DNA from: Strongylocentrotus purpuratus
Lineage: Eukaryota > Echinodermata > Echinoidea > Camarodonta > Strongylocentrotidae
NCBI RefSeq assembly: GCF_000002235.5
Contig: NW_022145599.1
Span: forward strand, 3,913,677 to 3,977,676
DNA: 64,000 bases
Direction of reading: 5' to 3'
Shown: in pieces, positions 23,063-33,650 of the stretch
Position numbering within the stretch: position 1 is the first letter of the stretch
Layout: every line of letters begins with the position of its first letter
Notes under the pieces: generated by a model
What the model was told of the DNA's origin: nothing
The model's input: only the letters and a program-made list of their open reading frames with translations
Databases searched by the model: none
Program-made: the position numbers and the translations under genes

Positions 23063-23458
23063 GTTACACTAGGCGAATGAGACACTCCTCTCCTAGCCAC
23101 CCTGGTCTGTCCGCCACCAACTGAACAAGTCAGATGGCTCACAACCCCTACCAGCTTGAGGTAGACCAGGACGTTTACCTTGATCCTCACAAGTTGGTCC
23201 TTCCCTCACACTGCATGCGTAGTGCTACCGGGAAGGGTCTCCCTCTTGCGTACCATAATAAAATGGAAGGGTCAAGATTTATAGGGGCCCATAAAGCATT
23301 TCGCTTATAATTTTGATAATCACCACATGATTGGTGTGCTTCGATCTACCCCCCCCCCCCTTGTTTCATTTAGTAGTATTTTGTACGATATGTGAGGGTA
23401 TCACTATCAGTATGTCTTCAACTGTGTTTCTATTTGTTTCTCCTATGTTTCACACTAG
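23063..23458. other. Intron before SUEL exon 1, possible RTE 5' remnant
   Basis: Sequence after the palindrome (to about 23240) looks like the continuation of the RTE element's 5' region, followed by a C run at about 23351. The polypyrimidine stretch TTTCTATTTGTTTCTCC just before 23458 forms the acceptor of the SUEL exon. No coding sequence is supported. Confidence 0.35.
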
Positions 23459-23761
23459 TTGTTGTAACAATATGCGAGGGCAGCAAAACAGTCCTGAACT
23501 GCACTAACGGCAGGATCAACATCGGCAGCGCCCTCTACGGGAGGACCGAAGCAGATGTTTGTCCACACGACAAGGTTAGCAATACAAATTGCATGGCAGC
23601 TGGTGTGTTCGACACCATTTCGTGTTGCACTGGTCTTTCCCAATGTGCTGTGACTGCATCGAGTAGTTTATTTGGTGATGATCCATGTCCAGGCACATAT
23701 AAATACCTTCAGATCACTTATACGTGCGAACCCGAGGACGACCTTCCCCCACAAACCCTGA
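23459..23761 (+). CDS. Exon: SUEL-type (rhamnose-binding) lectin domain 1
   Basis: A polypyrimidine tract and CACACTAG precede the exon, and the donor is A|GTGAGT. It is 303 nt, phase 1-1. The domain runs from TICEGSKTVLNC to YTCEP and shows the family signatures: YGR in SALYGRTEADVC near the N-side and DPC in GDDPCPGTYKYL near the C-side, with eight or more cysteines. SUEL domains bind L-rhamnose or D-galactose through these motifs. The frame is open upstream, but only a GTG could start it, so this is an internal exon rather than a secreted start. It joins the next SUEL exon in frame (codon ATA). Confidence 0.9.
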
Positions 23762-24629
23762 GTGAGTATATTACCAGACTCTAAACACGCTTGAATTTAA
23801 AAGTCTAGTTCCCAAATAACGCAGTAAAAACCAAAAATGATTTATCAAGAAGAAAATAGTGAAATATTTATGAAGAAATAAATGGTGTATATACAAAAAG
23901 ACATGTGATTTTTTCTTTATTAATAACGGCGTGGCCAAACTTAAAAAGCTGCGGTCAATCGTTCACACAAACACATAAGTATCATTCTTTGTATTTATCA
24001 CTTTCAATTTACCACTCAAATGCAAAATTTACCATCGGCATCGAAGATCGTGTTATTTGACAAGCAGGGGGATTTTCTCATTGGGGTAATGTGTTATAAC
24101 CGCTTGTGATTTCTCGCAGAGACGCGGAAGCATAATCACTCAATGCTGTGATTTGTTCATGCTGATTAAAAGATAAGCAGATCGGCATATGGAATGAAAA
24201 GGTCGCCGTGTTTTCATATGCGCTAGCCTGTTGATGGGGGAAGCAGTGCATTCCATAAGACCATTCGGCCTTGAAAGCATGCACAGGCCATTTTTAACAA
24301 TAACTGTACTGTTTTTATGACAAGCCAAATGCGCAGTTATTATTATTTTTTTAACTAAGTTCATCGCCGGTAAACTCAGTTTCTTTTTTAAACGAAAACT
24401 TTGCATAAGTTAATTATGTACTGATAAACTTTATTTTTTTGCGATAAAGATTGATTTTCGCTGGAGAAACTGACTTGTCGCTCATAAACAATTTTTAAAA
24501 TGAAAAAACCGAGCTTACATTGATCCAGAGTTTCTAACGGAAGACGAAGTCGTTGAATTGAACTTTTCTTAAATTATTGGGCATTTTAGCTTGCCAATGA
24601 CCATATTCTTCTCATTTGATCCAATACAG

Positions 24630-24922
24630 TAAGCATCGACATATGTGAGGGAAAGGACGAACCAAGGATCACCTGCTCGGCTGGACAGACCATCAGCATT
24701 TGCTCGTCCATCTATGGCCGAAGTGACACAACAACTTGCGCGAAAACCCGGCCGGCGACAACGTCCAATGTGGACTGCATGTCACTGAATCCCTTATACG
24801 TAAGGACGACTTGCCAAGGGGAGCAGAGTTGCACTGTTAACGCCGTAAATAGTGTCCTAGGTGGCGATCCCTGCCGTGGTACCTATAAGTATCTACACAT
24901 CGATTATAGATGTGTCGCGTAG
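24630..24922 (+). CDS. Terminal coding exon: SUEL-type lectin domain 2
   Basis: The acceptor CCAATACAG is followed by TA, which completes a codon with the last base of the previous exon, then SIDICEGKDEPRITCSAG. Signatures are SIYGRSD and GGDPCRGTYKYLHIDYRC; the reading ends VA-stop (TAG 24920-24922). The domain is about 96 residues, normal for the family. As the last coding exon it places the lectin pair at the C-terminus, the tip of the predicted ectodomain. A duplicate of its 3' end lies at 25963-26032. No clear polyadenylation signal was seen directly downstream. Confidence 0.9.
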
Positions 24923-25031
24923 TGATGACACCTGTTTCTCTCTTCCTCTTTCTATTTCTCTCTCTCTGCCTCCCTCTCTCTATGCCTCTTTCTTCTGTTT
25001 TTCTGCTTTTCTGTAAGTAGTGTCCTAGGTG

Positions 25032-25962
25032 CAGGGGCGGTGATCCCGGGAGGACGGGGGGGACTCGTCCCCCCTCGATTTTTGTAGGTCGATTTTTGTA
25101 GGTCGTCCCGCCCGGAAAATATGAAAAAGTGCAAAAAAATAATGTACAGCAAGTACTGACTAAAGACTGCTATTAGGCTTTGGGGGCCCAAGAGCTAGTG
25201 CGGCGTTTAGACAAATACAAATGCAAAAATCTTCTGGCTCGGGAGCTCTGCTCCCTCGCATAATATCCTTCAAAATGTACAAGTAAATATTGTAGAAAAG
25301 TGAAGTGTGAAAAAAGTTTGTTTTCATACTATAGTTTTGTTAAGGAATATAATTTGTAATACAACAAAACTTCAAAACCTGTGAGGGGGTAGTCACTTTC
25401 GTCAACTTCACCCCTCTCGCTCACTCAATCGGGCGTGGTTTATTTCTAATTCCATACCAATTACAAATGTTGCTGAAATGGCGTTGCTTTTGGGGGCTTC
25501 GCCCCTTAGACCCCAACAAGGGCCCTAAGGCGGCCCCTGGATGCTCATTTGATCGTAATTTAATGCCTAAAACCGCTGAGCTTCTGGGGGCTTCGCCCCC
25601 TGGACCCCACTCCGATTAGTGACCTGCATACAAGTGTCACAAATAAGGTATCAAAATAATGCTCATCTGACCCTTATTAAATGCCTAAAACTCTGAGCTC
25701 CATGGGGCTCCGCCCCTTGACCCCCGCCAGGGCTTTGACCTGGACCCTGCGCCAATTTACGCCCCACCTGCCTTGCTCTATCTGATCGAAAATACTTGAG
25801 CCCCCTCCCCCTCCCACTGTGAAAAAACGTTCCACGGGGCCTGCATGTAACAAATAAGGGCGGTGGTGATGCAGATTTCCCACCTCACTCCTCCCTCGTT
25901 TCTCGCATTTCGTCCCCGACCCCCCCCCCCCCCCCGTTCATGGAAAGAAATCGCCGCCCCTG
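25032..25962. mobile_element. hAT-like element inserted in a duplicated lectin exon tail
   Basis: Terminal inverted repeats CAGGGGCGG and CCGCCCCTG are flanked by an 8-bp direct repeat with one mismatch (CCTAGGTG 25024-25031 and TCTAGGTG 25963-25970). The inside has GGGGGCTTCGCCCC-type hairpin blocks and a C run at about 25920. It shares about 130 bases with 47390-47580. No transposase was seen, so it is non-autonomous. Before insertion the two flanks formed one copy of the SUEL exon sequence. Confidence 0.85.
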
Positions 25963-26130
25963 TCTAGGTGGCGATCCCTGCCATGGTACCTATAAGTATC
26001 TACACATCGATTATAGATGTGTCGCGTAGTGATGACACCTGTTTCTCTCTTCCTCTTTCTTTTTCTCTCTCTCTGTCTCCCTCTATCTATGTCTCTTTCT
26101 TCTGCTTTTCTTCTCTGTTTGTTGAATTAG
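25963..26130 (+). pseudogene. Duplicated tail of SUEL exon 2
   Basis: The sequence from CTAGGTGGCGATCCCTGCC through the TAG stop and the pyrimidine-rich tract (CTGTTTCTCTCTTCC...) repeats 24855-25020 with a few changes. The coding part still reads GGDPCHGTYKYLHIDYRCVA-stop. Its upstream half is only AGTGTCCTAGGTG before the transposon, so it is a partial tandem duplicate, not a third full domain. Confidence 0.85.
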
Positions 26131-26359
26131 TTTATTTGTTTCTTTGCTTTATATATGTCCTTCATCTTGAAGGTTGATCATCTAGCATATAAGTATTGGT
26201 GTGTACTGCAAGGTTCTGGAATCATCAAAATGATAAGAAATTTGGCCCTGTCTTCGTAAAGTTACAAGCACTGTACACAGAAAGATGTATATGGGACTAT
26301 ACGCACACGTGTGCGACACGTGCGTTTATCTCTCACAGACCATAGACAAACTAATTTAC

Positions 26360-26510
26360 CAAATATATCAATTAGTAGGCGGTTTCCCTGCAAATTTTTT
26401 ATCATCATGTATTAGTCAAAACATATTCTTTCACATAATTGGTAATAAGAGCTTCCATTTCTCTTTTTGAAATTGGGGCGTTTCCAATATTGGTCTTTAC
26501 CTTTAAGTGA
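26360..26510. repeat. Dispersed repeat shared with 60095-60225
   Basis: The stretch including GGCGGTTTCCCTGCAAA, AACATATTCTTTCACAT and AGAGCTTCCATTTC recurs as a diverged inverse complement at 60095-60225. Family unknown. Confidence 0.6.
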
Positions 26511-27281
26511 GGGGGGCAAGTTGGATTTCATTATGAAGGGAGTTCCAAAATTAGGGGGCTGTATAAATAAACGTGTTTTTAGCTAGAAGGGTTCTCAGCA
26601 GAGGTAGATGAAAGTCATTACAATGCTTTCGTAATATACTATAAGGTTCTGTTTAACATAGTTTGGTGTATATTGCCCCACACCAGGAGTCCATAATCTA
26701 GATATGGTAAGACCAGAGAGGAATAAAGCGTAAGTAAGGAAGATGAGTTTTTAATCTATTCATGACACCAATATTACGAGAAATAGTTTTACAGATGTTG
26801 TCAATATGATACTTCCATGAGAGTTTATTGTCGACTGTTACGCCCAAAAATTTCGCTAACGGAAAGTCATTTAATTCAATGTTGTTTGGCAGTGAGCCTA
26901 TAGTATTACTAAACAAATATATTTAGATTTTGGGAGATTAAGTGAAAGTTTGTTTGCTCTAATCCATTTTAGAATCTTACATAGTTCAGAATAAAACGTT
27001 TTCATAAGAGTGTATGGATTGTTGTGGGAAAAGAACAGATTCGTGTCGTCAGCAAAAAAAAACACGATCAAATATGAGATGATCTGCAGAAATCATTTAT
27101 ATATGAAATGAATAAAACTGGACCTACATGTAGCAGGCCTTCCCGGGGAACACCAAAGCTAACGTTACATAAATCTGATGAACAATTGTTTAAAAAGACA
27201 TAAGGTTTTCTGTTAGAAAGAAGGCTTTCTGTTAGAAAGATTATCTTTCTAACAGAAAGCCTTATGTCTTTTTAAACGATT

Positions 27282-27390
27282 ATTACTTTATAAACTTTCC
27301 CATTACCTTGTACTTTGGAGTGGTTCAGGAACTATCATAGTTCCTGAACAACTCAAAAGTACAAGTTAATGGGAAAGTTTATAAAGTAAT
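27282..27390. mobile_element. 109-bp foldback MITE in the LINE RT
   Basis: ATTACTTTATAAACTTTCCC at the left is matched by its complement at the right end, and a second internal hairpin (AGGAACTATCATAGTTCCT) sits at the centre. A further inverted repeat (TTCTGTTAGAAAG / CTTTCTAACAGAA) lies just upstream at about 27195-27262. Coding sequence of the LINE resumes at 27391. Confidence 0.7.
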
Positions 27391-27503
27391 GTATCGTGGT
27401 TTATTGTGTCAAAGGCCTTGGAGAAGTCCAGGAAATTACCAACAATATTTTGGCAATAGCATGAGCTACTTTCTCTACAAAAGATAATAAAGCATGAATG
27501 GTA

Positions 27504-27712
27504 CACTCTAAAAACTGAAATGATAAATGTCAATTTAAAAGGGCCGAGGAGCGACCACTCTTTCAAAATGTCAGATTGTTTCTTTTAACCTGCTAGATTC
27601 AACCTTTATAATGTTGGATCCAGCATGTTCAAAGTGTTAATCTACCATTTTGAAAGAGTGGTCACTCCTCGGCCCTTTTAAATGGTTATTTAACATTTCA
27701 GTTTTTAGAGTG
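27504..27712. mobile_element. 209-bp palindromic MITE, TA-flanked
   Basis: The ends CACTCTAAAAACTGAAATG and CATTTCAGTTTTTAGAGTG are exact complements and both flanks are TA. The arms also share GGGCCGAGGAGCGACCACTC-type sequence (with a one-base indel). It splits the LINE coding sequence. The first 11 bases match the ends of the 0.9-kb element at 29616-30535. Confidence 0.85.
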
Positions 27713-29049
27713 TACTATGCTTTTCCCTAAAACCAAATTGAAAGTTGGAAAAAAAACATGGTCTTTTAGGAAGGCAAGTGTTCTAATATATATGATTTTC
27801 TCCAAGATCTTGGAGAAAGGAGATAACAAAGAGATTGGTCGATAGTTGTTTACATTTAGTTTGTCCTGTTTATTAAATAAAGCAATTTTCATAGAGTTGG
27901 GAATTTTCCAATGTAGCAAAGACAAATTAAATGTATGAACCAGGGGATCTATTATAAATGGAATAATGGCTTTAAGGATAACATTATTGATTCAATCGTA
28001 GCCAGAACTTGTCTTATTGTCTAGGTTTGAAACAATGTCTATAATTTCATGGGTATATGTCAGAGTAAAAAATATAGAACTCTAGTTAGCTAGAGCAAGA
28101 AAATCTGTAAAATGTTTATTGGAAGGAGGTATATTTTTCGCAAGATTATCCCCTATGGAGGAAAGTGGGTATTAAATATATCATTAGCAATGTTTACGGG
28201 CTCCTGTACAATTCCATCATTAGGTTTGATTTCCGTTATAAGAGCTTTATTGTTTGCCACATTCATTGTTTTTTTCCAGGACTTTTCAAGTGTTTTTCAT
28301 ATCATGTTTATGTAGTTCAAGTTGGTTTATAAAGTACTTTTTCTTTTCTAAACGTATGATTTTAGTCAAAGTATTTTTGTAGGATGTATATTTGTAGGAT
28401 GTATATTTATGTTTAGTTTTGCCTGTACCTTTTGATTTATACTTATAATAAAGTTTTATTTCTTCCAGATTTATAGAGGGGAGTAGAGACTTATGATATC
28501 CATGGAAGTCTCTTGGACTTTTTATAATTTCTATTATTGTCTCATTGTTAGGGAATAAACGAATCTAGCTGGGTGTTCAAAATGTGACAAAACAGATCTT
28601 ACGAAAATTCCACATCATCTTTATCAAAAACACATGACCAATCCACATTTTCAAGACCATAGCACTTAAACGGGTTAAATTCGCATTGTTAACTTTAAGT
28701 CTTAGAAGGCGGGGACCATGATTATTAAGTGACTGGGATACAGTGTAGTACGTCAAAATGGGATACCGGTAGTGATCGGTTGCATCAGAAAGAATGATTG
28801 TATGAATCAGGATGAGGAGTAACGTTGGAGAAAATATTGTCTATTAAACTGGCAGACAGATTTGCTACGCAAGTGGGTTTAGAAACAAGCGGCACGGAAG
28901 GAGGCAAATAAGAAAGTTTCCATGAGCTCATGGGCGATATTGTTAGTGGCACATTTGAGTATATGTATGTTGAAGTCCCCCATAAAAAACAGTCCTTATC
29001 ATTAAATGTTGTACTTCGAAGCAAGTCGGACAAATGTACCAGTATAGGA

Positions 29050-31237
29050 TTTCCCGGCCAAATTCGCGTGTTTGTCATTCGAATTCATTTACTTTGCATT
29101 TACGTTAGCGCAGATCGGCTTTGCCATGCCAATTATCATTCAATTTTTCAGTTTTTGTATTCAATTTAGGATTTTGGTCGAAGGGTTTGATAGATCTGTC
29201 ATTCAATTTAGAAACTGCTCAACTAGCATTCAAATTAATATTCGCTTGTCGAAACGTAATTTTTATCATTCAAATTAACACCTGTCATTCGTATTCGTAA
29301 TATTTTTATTCAGGTTAAGAATGTTAGGGGAAGAATTGCAACAAACTTTTACAGTTTTTAAATAATGCAGTTAAAATGCATGATTTGCCATTGGGGTCTA
29401 AGCTGTTATTCCATATATTTATTTTCAGGACAATGCAGATGGGTGTAGTCAGACATAAAGTAAAGAAGGGGCGAAATCAAGGGATATGGCATGTTTATAT
29501 ACCCGGGAAAGGGGGGGGGGGTACCCTGAATCGCCCCTTTTGACTACAGACTCGGAATTTTACAAAAGTAATTCACATCGTCTCTTATACCCAGCACACC
29601 CCTCTGTTTTTCTTACACTCTAAAAAAAGATACCCAATATTGGGTAAAATTTTACACTTTACGAGAGTAAAAAGGGAACATGCATGTTTGTTGGGTAAAA
29701 TTTGACACAGGGGTGGTTGGGTACAAATTCACCCAGAAAATGTTTACTATATATTTTATTCAACTGATGTGCGATAATTATGTTTGACCCAATGTAAAAG
29801 ATAAAATGTTACCCAACGACAACCATGTTCCCTTTTTGACACAACATTAGGTAGTTCTTACCCAACTCATCCTGGGTACTCGTTTACTTTGTTGTTTTAC
29901 CCACATTTTTTTACCCAAAAGTTGGGTAAAGTTTTAACCCAATCTTATTGTATGATTATTTTTTTTTACACAGATTTGGGTAAAATAAGAAAAATTTGTC
30001 CGAGGAGTTGGCTGGAAAGGTACATGTTATATGTATTACACAATATTAGGGGAATAACATGTTGTCCAGAATTATGTGGAATTTCATGTCCATAAATATT
30101 GAGAAGATTTACATGCATACATGCAAATAAATGCTGCGGAAAGACACAAGTGCATACCCTATGATAGTAGTCTATTTCGAACAAAGTCGTCCATCTTTTG
30201 TCGATCTTGAACACTATTAAGAAGTCGATTAACAGCTGATGTGTAACAACCCACCACGCTAGCGCTTCAATCATAGTTTTTAACATCAGTTGTGTTATAA
30301 TACCAACGTTTAGGTGTCAAAACTTGGGTTTACCCAACGCGTGGTTCAAATATTAATCTGCATCGTTACTTGCTTACCCGGGTAATGCGCACAGTCGAAT
30401 TTTGATATGACACTATGGCAAGTGTAATGCAATTTCGAAGGGACTTCGTATTTGCACAAGGTTGGGTAATACTTTACCCAACTTATTTAAACAGCGATTT
30501 TGCACAGCAAAGTTTTGCTCTCTATTTTTAGAGTGCACTTGTCCGCCAGCAGATCGATGGCTAAAGACATGGCTAAATAATGAATCATCTTCAAATTGTT
30601 GACTCTAGTCCCTACCCCAGTCACAATATTGTACCCTTCTTCCATAATGAAATTATGATGAAATTATGATAAATTTATGATGAAACATAAGACAAACAAC
30701 TTCCTTACATGAACATTTACAAATTGTGAGACCATCAGGTCCGTAGATGCAAGTCGTTTTTTACTTCTTAACAATTAAACTTAAATGCTGATGAATATTA
30801 GATAAATCTAATAAGTATAAGTGTATAAAATAATGCAAGTAAATGAAAAATGATGAAATACCGTACATGAAAAAACAATCTTGAAAGAAAAAGAATGAGC
30901 TATAAAAAGTGTGTAATAAACGAGAAATGTATATTGACCATCAATTTAAGTGCACAAAGTGCTAATTTGAATGCTACAAATGAATTAGAATGCTAGAAGT
31001 ACACCGTCGCGTTGTCAGAAAATCGTGTTGCGCCAAATCGAATGACCAAATAGCGAAAGAAGCACATTGTTCATTAATTTGAATGAAACATACGTAGATT
31101 CTAACGAAAATTCCATAGATTTGAAAACTAAAAAAGGGAATATAAACCCGAGATATACCTGACTGCACTAAAACCGTCGAATTTGAACGCAAGACAAATA
31201 AATTTGAATGACAAACTCGCGAATTTGGCCGGGAAAT
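29050..31237. mobile_element. 2.2-kb inverted-repeat DNA transposon with subterminal motif arrays
   Basis: The ends TTTCCCGGCCAAATTCGCG and CGCGAATTTGGCCGGGAAA are exact complements, extended by TTTGTCATTC / GAATGACAAA. Both sub-terminal regions carry many degenerate copies of TCATTCAAATT or its complement (left about 29076-29300, right about 30964-31211). No transposase frame is visible. It splits the endonuclease domain of the CR1-like LINE and is itself host to the element at 29616-30535. Target duplication was not resolved. Confidence 0.75.
29616..30535. mobile_element. 920-bp MITE rich in TTGGGTAAA motifs
   Basis: Short terminal inverted repeats CACTCTAAAAA and TTTTTAGAGTG bound a region with about ten or more copies of TTGGGTAAA or its complement on both strands, densest at 29633-29990 and again at 30310-30485. 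No coding sequence. The flanks show no clear target duplication. It is not telomeric: the motifs are dispersed and in both orientations. Confidence 0.65.
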
Positions 31238-32100
31238 CTTATATTATAAAATCATTTCCATGCACTAGAGCTCGGAGGTTGGTAAACAACACCTACTATG
31301 ACATTCTTATCACCTGGCACTTTAATTTCTAACAAAAAGAGATTCAATGATGTAATTACTAATTGACATATATTGAGAAAATGCGAACTAGTAACACAAC
31401 CTTTTAAGTATGTATAGAGCGACGCCTCCACATGTTCTTTCTTGCCTGTTTTTTGGAAATAAAATCATAGTTATCAATAGAAAATGGTAGATTTGAATCC
31501 TGATGAGCCAGTCAAGTCTCTGTCGAACCTATTACAGAGGTTTGGGTGAGGAATTATTCAAAATTAACAGTAGATCATGAAAGTGTTTGTTTAAGTTCCT
31601 TATATTCAAGTGAAGTATAGAGAATGTATTGCGTTTAAAGTTCCTAACTATATCACGAAATTGTGAAACTGTTTTTATGTTTGCTGAAAGAGCTTTGTGC
31701 TGGGTCCTGCTGATTAAAATCAAATCGAAGTTCTTCAGAAGAGGAATTGATGCTGCCAGCAATATAATCATCATAGGTACCTGGGAAATTTGGCAATGTT
31801 ATTTTATTGGAGACTGGAGAGAGAATAGGGTCTATGTAAATCGAGTAGATCGTCATCTGTGAGGGAATTAAAAGCCATCTGATCGTTCAGATCAGCAATA
31901 TGGGGTTCAGAAGCAATAGCTGAAAAGAAAAAAGCGCATAAAGTATAAAAATCAATTGGTGGTGCTCTTAGTATGCAGGTGCAGAAGAAATGAGAGAAGG
32001 AAATAAAGGAAAGTGGGACAAACATATGCAGCAAGACGATAGATAGAAACAACTGACAAACACAGACACGACGAATAATACAAGGGCACAGTAAGAGAAT

Positions 32101-33340
32101 ATCTTGACATGACTTTAAAAAAAACAAGTCGCAGAAATAATTTAAGTATGCTTACATACCATGTGATTTGTGATATTTGAATATATGGTGTTTAGCAATA
32201 TGATGTAACTTGTGCAGTTAAAAGAAAGAAAAAGGATATAATATCAATTAATTCTTCTGAAAGTTGTGTAATGTCTCAAGTCAGATATTGTGCAGACTCT
32301 TGTTGCATTGTTCAAATTATATTTCTTAAATTTGATGTACTGTTTATAGCTTTTTTTATCCAATGATTATTTATTCTATGGAGATCCTAATATCAATTCT
32401 AATTAATGATCCTGTAAATTGCTATATAACGGGATGATTGTCATGGTTATGCGTCATGTGATCATGATTTACACACATTCATTCTTATGAATATTTAGTT
32501 GTTATCTTTGTTCGCATGTGCGGAGTTGCTGCATACAAAAATATTTAGTATTTGATCGCTTTTTGATCCGTTCGTAGCTTGTTTAACATTTATGTATACA
32601 TTTTATTCATCATATGTTCTTATTCTAATGTTGATCGTAATCTGTTTTAATTATCGATATTTATCGTTCTGTACAAAAATCATGTACACACATGGGTGTC
32701 GATCCGTAACTGATACCTATTCATCAGGGGGAGGATCTATTCATTCATCCCCCTGATGAATAGGTATTACGTAAGTATCGACACCCATGTGTACACATAT
32801 GTTCTTCTCCTACTTTCTGTTTACATGCCTTGGTAGCCTAAAAAGTACATTTATATTGATGTCTAAAGAATAAGAGTTTAAAATTGGGAACTTAGAAGAA
32901 ACATATTTGGTCTTAAGTTTAATGATGGAAATGTTTGTGTAATTTGAGGGTTTTCTAGTGTCTGACAGTGAAGTCTATAGAAAGTAAACAGGTTTCCTTG
33001 CATAATTTGAATACTAGGACACTGCTAACGTTTAAATTTCACAAATAGGATATATGTGACATATTCCTGCAAAGTTCTACAGAATTCATGTTGTCTGCAA
33101 ATGGGAGATATATGTTACGAACCTTATACATATTCATGTATATTCATTATGCGAATGAGGAGGTTATAAGGAAGTTTGATTAAAAACCCAGCACTGTCAT
33201 ATTTACAGGTATTTTATTGTGTTGTTTCAATACTGTTGCTGCATTTTGTGTGTTGTGAAGTGCAGGAGGGTTGATTAAATAATCTCAAGTCACCTTGTTG
33301 TGACACATCAAAATAACAATACATGATATTCTCTTATCAT
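32101..33340. other. AT-rich sequence without recognised genes
   Basis: No exon or domain was recognised. The only clear structure is the foldback repeat at 32683-32798. Confidence 0.4.
32683..32798. repeat. 116-bp foldback repeat
   Basis: The arms TGTACACACATGGGTGTCGAT and CCTATTCATCAGGGGGA have near-complements on the right (TATCGACACCCATGTGTACA, ATCCCCCTGATGAATAGG). A short loop near 32735 separates them. It is probably a small MITE; no target duplication was resolved. Confidence 0.65.
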
Positions 33341-33356
33341 TCTTCACCTAAGACAG

Positions 33357-33455
33357 TGGTCAAAAGCAGTGCACCTTGGAATGGAATTTTAACAGACAGC
33401 CTGTTTTACCCACTGACGGAAGGAAACCCTGGGGAAAGCATACTTTTACATCTGT
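33357..33455 (+). pseudogene. Orphan, truncated CCP half exon
   Basis: The CCP-unit acceptor context (CATTCTTCACCTAAGACAG) is followed by a diverged version of the 5' half of the CCP exon: GTCAAAAGCAGTGCACC, then TTTTACCCACTGACGGAAGG and AACCCTGGGGAAAGCATAC. Cys1 is lost, two short indels shift the frame, and homology ends before the Cys3/Trp/Cys4 half. It lies about 17 kb beyond the array and 8.4 kb after the lectin stop, so it is a relic of a once larger or duplicated locus. Confidence 0.7.
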
Positions 33456-33493
33456 ATTCAAGTGAAATAAAATAAAAATGAACGCATGGATGT

Positions 33494-33650
33494 GAGGTTG
33501 TCCTAGCGGGTAGTTGTCCTAGAGGGTAGTTGTCCTAGGGGGTAGTTGTCCTAGAGGGTGGTTATCCTAGGGGTAGTTGTCCTACAGGGTGGTTATCCTA
33601 GGGGTAGTTGTCCTAGAGGGTGGTTATCCTAGGGTGCCAGGGTAGGTGTC
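33494..33650. repeat. Minisatellite, unit about 17-18 bp
   Basis: About eight or nine units of GGGTAGTTGTCCTAGAG and variants (GGTGGTTATCCTAGGG) run in tandem, ending at GGTAGGTGTCCTGCTGAGC. Confidence 0.9.

Larger units (their letters stand above)
26511..32100 (-). pseudogene. Decayed CR1-like LINE with nested insertions
   Basis: Minus-strand fragments appear in LINE order: an endonuclease start LHLNIRNLNKHFHDL (about 31600), KVPGDKNVIVGVVYQPPSS (about 31290), then after a 2.2-kb insertion PGNPILVHLSDLLR (about 29040), RT NNYRPISLLSPFSKILEKII (27840-27780), DFSKAFDTINHDTLLYKLS (27430-27370), PREGLLHVGPVLF (about 27130), LAKFLGVTVDNKLSWKYHI (26850-26795) and a C-terminal part. Frames are broken many times. 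The fragments place 27282-27390, 27504-27712 and 29050-31237 as later insertions. Confidence 0.8.

Noticed and set aside
22993..23190. Minus-strand frame next to the palindrome
   Set aside because: It crosses the palindrome end and an RTE-like remnant; no domain.
23392..23458. N-terminal extension of the first SUEL frame that looks like a hydrophobic signal peptide
   Set aside because: It starts only with GTG, and the stretch is a polypyrimidine tract ending in CACACTAG, which is better read as intron plus splice acceptor.
29616..30535. Telomere-like TTGGGTAAA sequence
   Set aside because: Copies are dispersed and in both orientations within inverted-repeat ends, not a tandem one-strand array.
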